This document shows positions 54,464 to 64,000 of a DNA stretch of 64,000 bases, piece by piece. The stretch covers positions 62,001-126,000 of the forward strand of contig JAHDVK010000003.1 in the NCBI GenBank assembly GCA_023384675.1. The letters run 5' to 3'. Every line of letters begins with the position of its first letter. Position 1 is the first letter of the stretch. The position numbers were made by a program, and so were the translations under genes. Origin of the DNA: Bryobacteraceae bacterium. GTDB lineage: Bacteria; Acidobacteriota; Terriglobia; Bryobacterales; Bryobacteraceae. The notes below the pieces were generated by a model, which was not told the origin of the DNA, searched no databases, and saw only the letters and a list, made by a program, of their open reading frames with translations.

Positions 54464-55795
54464 ATGACCATTGTTTTTGTCCATGGATGGAGCGTTCGCA
54501 ACACCAATACTTACGGGCAACTGCCCGCACGGCTGAAGAAGAGCTTCAGGGCCGCGGGCCGCGAAGTGAACGTCGAAAACGTTTATCTTGGCCAGTACGT
54601 CAGCTTCGACGATGCCGTGACTCTCGACGACATCGCGCGCGCATTCGATTTCGCCCTGCGCGAGAAGCTCTTCGATCCGGCCGCCAATGCGTGGAAGGAG
54701 TTTGCCTGCATCACCCACTCCACCGGCGGGCCCGTGGTCCGGCTGTGGATGGAACTCTACTATGGACGCGAGCGCCTTGCCGCCTGCCCCATGAAGCACC
54801 TCGTCATGCTGGCGCCCGCCAATCACGGCTCCGCGCTGGCCCAACTCGGCAGCAACGGCGGTTGGGACCTGAACTCCCGCTGGCTGGATTACGATTGCAC
54901 CGCCGCCGGCATCTTCGTATTTTCCCTCACGGGGCAGAAAATCGACCGTAAGCTCTACGACCACCTGAACAGCTACACCGGGGAACCGGGCTCCGATGGA
55001 GTCGCGCGCGCCGCCGCCGCCAACATGAATTACCAGAGCGTGCAGCTCGTGCAGCGAGGGAAGAAACTCACCCTCTCCCGCCGCCAGGCTGCGCGCCCCA
55101 CGGCCTTCGGCATTCTGCCCGGCCTGGCCCACTCCGGACGCGAAATGGGCATCATCAACAGCGTGAAAACCTCCGGCGCGCACCCTGCCGTTGAGTGGGT
55201 CACCCGCTGTCTCGGCGTCACCAGCGCCGCCGAATACGAAACTGTCTCCAAGGACCTCGACGCCCTCACCCGCCAGGTCCAGAAGGACGAACGCGTCGAG
55301 GAGGTCCGCAAACTCCTTCGTACCACCCGCTACATAACCGAGCGCTATTCCATGGTGGTCTTCCGCCTGCGCAACGACCGCGGCGAACTCCTCTCCGACT
55401 ACGACCTGCTGCTCACGGCCGGGCCCAACTACTCACCCGACGAACTGCCCGCAGGCTTCTTCATGGACCGCCAGCGCAACAGCAGGAATCCGGGCCACCT
55501 CACCTATTACCTCAACCGCGACGCACTCGATAAGCTCCGCCGCGGCGGCGAGGGCCGCATCGGTTTCCGCATCCTCGCCCGCCCCAACAGCGGACTCGCG
55601 TACTACGAAGTCGCCGAATACCGCTCGGACGAAGACGGCGTCCGCAACTACTTCCGCCCCAACGAAACCGTGATGGTCGAAATCGTCCTCAGCCGCAAGG
55701 TGGACGCCCGCGTCTTCCGCCTGAGCGAAAAACTCCCCGAGGGCGATAAAGGCGAGGAGATCACGCGCCAGCCCACCGGTTTCATTGTCCCGTAA
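54464..55795 (+). CDS. Alpha/beta hydrolase, putative phospholipase/lipase effector-like
   Basis: A 443-residue hydrolase starting directly with the beta-1/oxyanion motif IVFVHGWSVRNTNTYGQLPARL. The nucleophile elbow reads THSTGG (Ser86), then LKHLVMLAPANHGSALAQ. No signal peptide. The C-terminal ~130 residues form a separate beta-rich domain (YSMVVFRLRNDRGELLSDYDLLLTAG). Start ATG at 54464 chosen because AGGAGG lies 7 bases upstream; the GTG at 54458 would be only 1 base from it. The lack of a leader together with a lipase fold suits an effector exported by another route; this is inference. Confidence 0.85.
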   Translation: MTIVFVHGWSVRNTNTYGQLPARLKKSFRAAGREVNVENVYLGQYVSFDDAVTLDDIARAFDFALREKLFDPAANAWKEFACITHSTGGPVVRLWMELYYGRERLAACPMKHLVMLAPANHGSALAQLGSNGGWDLNSRWLDYDCTAAGIFVFSLTGQKIDRKLYDHLNSYTGEPGSDGVARAAAANMNYQSVQLVQRGKKLTLSRRQAARPTAFGILPGLAHSGREMGIINSVKTSGAHPAVEWVTRCLGVTSAAEYETVSKDLDALTRQVQKDERVEEVRKLLRTTRYITERYSMVVFRLRNDRGELLSDYDLLLTAGPNYSPDELPAGFFMDRQRNSRNPGHLTYYLNRDALDKLRRGGEGRIGFRILARPNSGLAYYEVAEYRSDEDGVRNYFRPNETVMVEIVLSRKVDARVFRLSEKLPEGDKGEEITRQPTGFIVP

Positions 55796-56161
55796 TCAGG
55801 CGGTAAGCCGGAGTAGTTTCTCCAATAGCTGGGCGCACGTGAACGGCTTGGGGAGGATTTTCATCCCTGCGTCCAGGTCCAGATCCTGAAGATCTCCGCT
55901 GAAGATCAGCACTGGCAAGTCCGGTTTGAGCGACCGGCACCTCAGCGCGAAGTCAAGGCCCGTCATCCCTTGAAGGTGTTGGTCGGTGGCCAGTACACCG
56001 GGGAATCCCCTCCGTTCGATCAATTCCCAAGCCTCGGCGGCGGAACCGGCCGCCGCCACTTCATAACCTGAGGAAGTAAGCCAGTGGACAATCAGATCGC
56101 GCAGATCTGCCAGGTCCTCAACCAGCAGGATGTACGACAGCTTTGGGCGGGCAGCACTCAC
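55796..56161 (-). CDS. Single-domain response regulator (receiver only)
   Basis: A 121-residue CheY-like receiver with no output domain. Acidic pocket Glu15/Asp16 (LLVED), phospho-acceptor Asp60 (LATDQHL), Ser88 and Lys105 (LPKPF) are all present. It follows the NtrC-type gene by 2 bases, so it is co-translated. It could relay or buffer phosphate in the cluster. It is convergent with the lipase gene, stop to stop with no gap. Confidence 0.9.
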   Translation of the reverse strand: MSAARPKLSYILLVEDLADLRDLIVHWLTSSGYEVAAAGSAAEAWELIERRGFPGVLATDQHLQGMTGLDFALRCRSLKPDLPVLIFSGDLQDLDLDAGMKILPKPFTCAQLLEKLLRLTA

Positions 56162-56163
56162 GA

Positions 56164-57597
56164 CTAAGGTCCCCTTTTCAGGATCCTGTAGAGCGTAGTG
56201 CGGCCGATTTCCAGGACTTCGGCCGCGCGTGACCGGTTTCCATTGAAGCGCGCCAACACCTCCATCACGTAACGGCGCGTCTGCACTTCCAACGGCTGCA
56301 CCTCGGGCTCGACGCCTGCGTTCTCGGCGGCGGCCCGCCGCAAAGCGTCGGGCAGATCAATCAGGTCGATCGGCTCTGAACCGCACATCATGACGGCGTA
56401 GCTGAGCGCGCTCTCAAGCTCCCGCACATTGCCGGGCCAGTGGTAGCGAAGCAGAAACGCTTGGGTGCGCCTTGTCAACCGGAGAGGTGGGAGGCCGTAC
56501 TTCCTGGCGCAAACCGAAAGGAAATGCAGCGCCAGCAGTGGGATGTCTTCTCGCCGTTCACAAAGCCGCGGCAGCTGCAGCGCGACACTGGCCAGGCGGT
56601 AATAAAGATCCTCTCGGAAGGTGCGTTCAGCCACCATGTCCTCTAGCGGGCGATTCGTGGCCGCGACCACGCGCACCACAACCTTCCTCGACTGGGAGGA
56701 TCCCAATGGCTGAATCTCTCTGCTCTGCAGAAAGCGGAGCAGCTTTGCCTGTGAACCGGGCGGCACTTCGCCAATTTCATCCAGGAACAGCGTTCCGCCT
56801 GCGGCGGCTTCGATCATACCTTTGTGGTTGCTGACCGCGCCGGTAAAGGAGCCGCGGAAATGCCCGAACAGCGAGCTCTCGAAGAGCGTCTCGGTAACCG
56901 CGGCACAGTTGCACACCACGAACGGGGCGTCCGGCCCCGCACCCAGCCGGTGCAAGGCCCGCGCCACAAGCTCCTTCCCCGTGCCCGTATCGCCTATCAC
57001 TAGCGCGTTTGAAAAGTGCGGGGCGATACGGTTGATTCTGGAATACAGATCAAGCATCAGCGGACTGCGCCCAATCATTCCTTCGAAATCATCGCCCTCC
57101 GTCGAGATCGAATCCAGGGCGAGTGCTTGTTCCTGGGTGCGTGCAAGACTAAGCCACTTCTCAACCCGCTGCCGCAAACGCACCGCTGTCACTGGCTTGG
57201 TCAGGTAATCGGATGCTCCACGCTTGATCGCCTCCACCGCCGCATCCATCGAGTAGTTGCCAGTTAACAGCGCGATTTCAGCAAAGGGATCGATGCGGAT
57301 CAGGCGGTCGAGCAGTTCGAATCGCTCCACGCCAGGCATCATTAGGTCCAGAAACACGAAACTAGGCCGTACAGCCTGCATCAGGTTCAGCGCTTCCTCC
57401 GCGCTGCTCGCCTCGTAAAACTCCAGGTCTGCCTTGAAGGGGGACAACATCTCCCGGATCAGGCCCAGCGTGGCATGATCGTCGTCGATCAGCAGAATTG
57501 AGAACCTGTCACGGGTTTCTGGAAGCCTGCCTTCGGTCATGGCCACACTTGTGCTTATTTTATAGCTCTTCTTGTCGTATTGAGGCCCGCCCATCAT
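56164..57597 (-). CDS. Sigma-54-dependent response regulator, NtrC family
   Basis: A 477-residue activator: receiver with Asp38-Asp40 cluster (LLIDDDHA), phospho-acceptor Asp84 (FLDLMMPG) and Lys134 (TKPV); AAA+ domain with Walker A GDTGTGKE (202-209), GSFTGA sigma-54 loop (249-254), Walker B LFLDEIGEVP; C-terminal Fis-type helix-turn-helix (RAAEVLEIGRTTLYRILKRG). The start ATG at 57597 has GGAG 9 bases upstream; an ATG at 57540 would remove a 19-residue extension. The nearest kinase-like gene lacks an ATPase domain. Confidence 0.93.
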   Translation of the reverse strand: MMGGPQYDKKSYKISTSVAMTEGRLPETRDRFSILLIDDDHATLGLIREMLSPFKADLEFYEASSAEEALNLMQAVRPSFVFLDLMMPGVERFELLDRLIRIDPFAEIALLTGNYSMDAAVEAIKRGASDYLTKPVTAVRLRQRVEKWLSLARTQEQALALDSISTEGDDFEGMIGRSPLMLDLYSRINRIAPHFSNALVIGDTGTGKELVARALHRLGAGPDAPFVVCNCAAVTETLFESSLFGHFRGSFTGAVSNHKGMIEAAAGGTLFLDEIGEVPPGSQAKLLRFLQSREIQPLGSSQSRKVVVRVVAATNRPLEDMVAERTFREDLYYRLASVALQLPRLCERREDIPLLALHFLSVCARKYGLPPLRLTRRTQAFLLRYHWPGNVRELESALSYAVMMCGSEPIDLIDLPDALRRAAAENAGVEPEVQPLEVQTRRYVMEVLARFNGNRSRAAEVLEIGRTTLYRILKRGP

Positions 57598-57622
57598 GGT
57601 ATTTCGCTCCGCGGGGGAAAGC

Positions 57623-57919
57623 TCATTTGTTCTGCCCGGCCAGCACTTCCAAGGTTCGCTCGAAAGCAGCACGTGCTTTCGTGAGGTGTGAACGCGCGGA
57701 GGCGTCCCACGTACCCGACGACTCCGCCAACAGTTCCAAGTATCCTCCGACCGCATTCAGCGGACTGAGCAAATCATGTCGAAGAGTCCGAATACTGGCA
57801 CCCTTCTCCTCTTCTAATAGAGCACGGAGAGTCCGGGCCCGTCTTAGACAACAAGAGCAAGCCACGGCCGCCGCCACTACCATTGCTGACGCCAGAGACC
57901 AGCACAAAACCTGACACAT
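57623..57919 (-). CDS. Membrane-anchored HisKA-only protein (kinase without ATPase domain)
   Basis: A 98-residue protein: an N-terminal transmembrane segment with several cysteines (to about residue 24) and a HisKA-like helical hairpin with phospho-acceptor His48 in RTLRHDLLSPLNAVGGYLELL. No HATPase domain follows; the protein ends at residue 98. Start ATG at 57919 chosen because GAGG lies 8 bases upstream; a TTG at 57949 would add 10 residues. It could accept phosphate from another kinase, inhibit one, or act as a histidine phosphotransferase for the adjacent regulators. Confidence 0.75.
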   Translation of the reverse strand: MCQVLCWSLASAMVVAAAVACSCCLRRARTLRALLEEEKGASIRTLRHDLLSPLNAVGGYLELLAESSGTWDASARSHLTKARAAFERTLEVLAGQNK

Positions 57920-57989
57920 CTCGCAAACCTCTTCCGGATGGATGACCAACGGGATATGTTCTCTAAACTGACGCAGACTTGCTCAGATA

Positions 57990-58031
57990 TTACCTAATCC
58001 ATCGGCGGGATCGACAGATCTCTTTAGGTAA
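57990..58031. promoter_or_regulatory. 8-bp inverted repeat in the divergent promoter region
   Basis: TTACCTAA (57990-57997) and TTAGGTAA (58024-58031) are exact reverse complements, separated by 26 bases, between the HisKA-only gene (minus) and the double-receiver gene (plus). The spacing (34 bases centre to centre, near three helical turns) could suit a dimeric regulator. Confidence 0.4.
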
Positions 58032-58046
58032 GGATCTTAAGGTCTG

Positions 58047-59063
58047 ATGAATATTGGTACAGGATCGTCTCATTCTGAAACATTCGCACCTGCCTCCCGC
58101 AGGCTCCCGCGCTCCGTCGGTCTGAACGCGCCTTCTTTATCTATCACTTGGCCTGACGGTGCAAGATTGGCATCGAAACTGCACGTGCAATGCAGAAGTC
58201 GTCGACAAGCAATGCTAGAGAATGCTACAACAGAGCGGCTCTGCTCTCTCAAGGAACTGGAGGACACCACGCGTTCGCTGCTTTCCGGCGGGCACCGGGC
58301 GAAAATCTTGATCCTGGAATGCGATGCGGACGTTCGCAGCCTATGGCAAACCGTGCTTGAACGGGATGGTCACTGGGTCACTGCACCCGAATCGGACTAC
58401 GAGCGCCGCTCGGCCGTCAGCCCAAGGCTTGGCCGGCCATATGATCTGGTGATCCTTGAACCGAGGTCGCTCCCGGAATTCAGAGGCTGCGGCAGGCTCA
58501 GCCGGCTATGCACTCCCAACGGACACCTCCTCATCACCGAGGGCACACCTGATGACTTGGACTATGGGCACCCAGAGAAGGTTCGGCTCTGGCCAAAACC
58601 CTTCCCGATCGATAGTTTGCGTTGGCTCGCATCCAAAGCTGCAAACAATTGTTGGGCGGATCCCATGGTCGCGATTGTGTGCGACGATTGCCCGCATACC
58701 CGCAGCCTGCTGGCCTCCGTCGCGCATGCGGCCGGCTTTGAACCGGTCTGCACCGCTGATGGAAGCCAAGTTCCCGCTCTCGCCGCGGCCTTCGAGGCAA
58801 GCGTCGTCTTCCTCGACATTCTGATGCCGGGACAAGACGGGCTGGCCACCTTGAGCCAGCTTCGCAAGGCCCGGCTTCCAGTGAAGGTCGTGGCTATGAG
58901 TGGCGGACCCGAATTGTACCTCGAGGCGGCGAGGCAGCTTGGAGCCTGCCAGACACTGCCCAAACCCTTCCAAGTGAAGACTGTGCTGCGGTTTTTGTCG
59001 GAGATTTCTCCTGATCCCAGGGGCTGGATGACTTCAAGAGTGGATGTCGTGGAGGCTGTATGA
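58047..59063 (+). CDS. Tandem receiver protein: pseudo-receiver plus active receiver
   Basis: A 338-residue protein with two receiver domains and no output domain. The first (about 86-190) has Glu138 in VILEPRS where Asp is expected, with Lys184 kept; this may mimic phosphorylation. The second (about 207-325) is complete: Asp213/Asp214 (VCDDC), Asp257 (VFLDILMPG), Ser285 and Lys306 (LPKPF). The N-terminal ~85 residues are unrecognised. Start ATG at 58047 with AAGG 4 bases upstream; an ATG at 58212 is an alternative. Its stop overlaps the next gene (ATGA). Confidence 0.82.
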   Translation: MNIGTGSSHSETFAPASRRLPRSVGLNAPSLSITWPDGARLASKLHVQCRSRRQAMLENATTERLCSLKELEDTTRSLLSGGHRAKILILECDADVRSLWQTVLERDGHWVTAPESDYERRSAVSPRLGRPYDLVILEPRSLPEFRGCGRLSRLCTPNGHLLITEGTPDDLDYGHPEKVRLWPKPFPIDSLRWLASKAANNCWADPMVAIVCDDCPHTRSLLASVAHAAGFEPVCTADGSQVPALAAAFEASVVFLDILMPGQDGLATLSQLRKARLPVKVVAMSGGPELYLEAARQLGACQTLPKPFQVKTVLRFLSEISPDPRGWMTSRVDVVEAV

Positions 59064-59542
59064 CCCTGTTCCGGCTATTCGAAACCAGCCCCCTCGCGGG
59101 CGTGACTTTTCTTCTCTGCTGCGCCACGATCCTGCTTGCCATTCAGATGGTCAGGAGAGCGCGCTGGAAGGAGGACCGCTTCATCGCTGGCTTCGTGGGG
59201 CTCCTGTCGCTTCACCAAGCCTTCAGTGTCCTTAGAGATGTGGGTGTTGTACCGAGGAATTGGAAGTCCGCCGAGGAGTTGGCGGGCGCAGTGATTTCAG
59301 GGCTCTTTCTTGGTGCTCTCTACGTCTTCCGGGCGCATTTATGGAAACTGCACAACACCACGATGCGGCTCCGCGTCAGTGAAATGAACATGGCGCCACA
59401 GACCTGGACCGCTTCTGAAATTGAGGCGCTGGAGGCGATCACTCGCAAACCCGCCCCGCTAAAACCAATTTGCGCCGAAGCCGCTTCCGGCGGCCTTTCC
59501 AGCTCGCAATCTGGTGTTCCAGTTGGCCCAGCACGGCCCTGA
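59060..59542 (+). CDS. Small membrane protein coupled to the tandem receiver gene
   Basis: A 160-residue protein with three hydrophobic segments (about 12-31, 41-58 and 73-90) and a cytoplasmic C-terminal tail with a possible helix (TASEIEALEAIT). No family is recognised. Its ATG overlaps the stop of the tandem receiver gene, so it is probably made with it and may recruit it to the membrane. A good terminator follows the gene. Confidence 0.72.
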   Translation: MTLFRLFETSPLAGVTFLLCCATILLAIQMVRRARWKEDRFIAGFVGLLSLHQAFSVLRDVGVVPRNWKSAEELAGAVISGLFLGALYVFRAHLWKLHNTTMRLRVSEMNMAPQTWTASEIEALEAITRKPAPLKPICAEAASGGLSSSQSGVPVGPARP

Positions 59543-59601
59543 CGGCGGGCCAGCCCTTCCGCTTTTAAGGATCTCTTCCTTCCGCCCATACCGGCCTTGG
59601 C

Positions 59602-59634
59602 GAGCCTCTGGCGTGCGCTGGAGGCTCATTTTTT
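59602..59634 (+). terminator. Intrinsic terminator of the receiver/membrane protein operon
   Basis: GAGCCTC and GAGGCTC separated by 12 bases, followed by ATTTTTT. It lies about 60 bases after the stop at 59542. Confidence 0.75.
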
Positions 59635-59657
59635 GAACAGAGCCCCAGAAATGGGGC

Positions 59658-59725
59658 GGGGGCGAACCTGGGGTAGGTTCGCCCCCTTGGGCGGTGTGAG
59701 GACAGGGGTGGGAGTCTGTCCTCAC
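59658..59725 (-). terminator. Two strong hairpins downstream of rho
   Basis: A 12-bp perfect stem with a 5-base loop (59658-59686) and a 10-bp perfect stem with a 10-base loop (59696-59725) lie just beyond the rho stop codon in the minus direction. Neither is followed by a U run, so they may protect the 3' end or be part of Rho-dependent termination or autoregulation. Confidence 0.55.
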
Positions 59726-59751
59726 GGGCGGAGCCTTAAATATATCACACG

Positions 59752-61269
<1,518 letters not shown>

Positions 61270-61858
61270 ATTTCTTTCACTCCTTGCCCCTTGGGGCTCG
61301 AGAACCAGATCAGCTCTCCCACCGGATAGTGTTCGCGGAAGGCCTTCTGGCTCGCGCTTTTCTCACTCTGGTTCAACTTGTCCACTTTGGTCGCCACCAC
61401 CAGGTAGGGACGCCGGTGGTGTTCCAGCCAACTCTTCAAATGAAGATCGGAGTCCATCCAGGCGCGCCGGGCGTCCACCAGAAGAACGCACAACGCCAGA
61501 ACCGCCCGATCCCTGAGATAGGCTTCAATCACCGCCTTCCAGGAATCGGCCAGCGTTTTGGGGGCCTTGGCATAACCATACCCCGGCAGATCGACAAAAA
61601 CAAACCGGTTGTCGACCCGGAAAAAATTCACCGACTGCGTCCGGCCTGGCGTACTCGAGGAATACGCCAGTTGGCGCTGCCCGGTCAGCGTGTTCAACAG
61701 CGTCGACTTCCCCACATTCGAGCGGCCCAAGAAAGCGATTTCGGGCGAACCCGCCGGAGGAAAATGCTCCGGCAGGGTGGCGCTCAATAGGAACTCGGCT
61801 GGAATCGCCAAACCGCGGAAATCCTTAATTCAAACCGGCGCGGAGATAACCGCCCAGG

Positions 61859-64000
<2,142 letters not shown>

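Overview
The window is GC-rich, gene-dense chromosomal DNA with no phage, insertion sequence, CRISPR array, tRNA or rRNA gene that I can recognise. The gene set points to a soil or environmental Acidobacteriota, most likely Bryobacterales (Solibacter-like). The evidence is a VWFA-domain protein of the type expanded in Acidobacteria, DUF4097-type secreted proteins, a fused aroD-aroE gene in a tol-pal operon, a winged-helix-like/TPR sensor-type protein, several NtrC-type sigma-54 activators, and a Gram-negative cell envelope (Tol-Pal, Pal lipoprotein, LolA-like protein). The lineage is inferred from protein family content, not from a marker gene.

Layout. 1-4.0 kb (minus): uvrA (cut by the left edge), a small membrane protein, an acyltransferase, folC. 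4.1-5.3 kb (plus): a GT87-like membrane glycosyltransferase, convergent with and overlapping deoB. 5.2-9.6 kb (minus): a five-gene operon yebC-ruvC-hypothetical-TlpA-like thioredoxin-deoB. 9.7-15.4 kb (minus): a six-gene operon with a membrane fusion protein, two LolD/MacB-type ATPases separated by an 89-residue protein, an NtrC-type regulator and a histidine kinase; no permease is present. 15.5-26.2 kb (minus): tolQ-tolR-tolA/tonB-tolB-pal-cpoB, a divergent deoC, fused aroDE, a 67-residue Tat-like leader protein, an amidase, and a GGDEF-EAL protein. 26.3-29.3 kb (plus): recN and a transpeptidase with a histone-H1-like basic region. 29.6-33.2 kb: a membrane acyltransferase, a small secreted protein, a patch of recombined gene debris, an orphan higA beside a deleted higB, and a LolA-like protein. 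33.3-36.7 kb (minus): pyruvate carboxylase. 36.8-41.2 kb: a DUF4097-type lipoprotein, a VWFA protein, and moeA-moaC-mog. 41.2-51 kb: amidase, ECF sigma factor, TPR protein, SYLF protein, alpha/beta hydrolases, a second DUF4097-like protein, two DUF1080-like proteins. 51-55.8 kb: a 1015-residue protein with tail-sheath-like modules and a TIM-barrel-like C-terminus, divergent from a lipase. 55.8-59.5 kb: a compact two-component locus whose only kinase-like protein lacks an ATPase domain. 59.7-64 kb (minus): lon (cut by the right edge), engB, rho.

The two most promising places for something undescribed are the large modular protein with its divergent lipase (51.1-55.8 kb), and the divergent signalling locus (55.8-59.5 kb) made of a membrane HisKA-only protein, an NtrC activator, a single-domain receiver, a double receiver with Glu at the phospho-acceptor site, and a small membrane protein. 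The window also holds clear records of genome decay: a higB gene with an internal frameshifting deletion, fragments of pyc and of an acyltransferase gene fused in a non-coding stretch, and a palindromic repeat inserted in frame near the tolB start.
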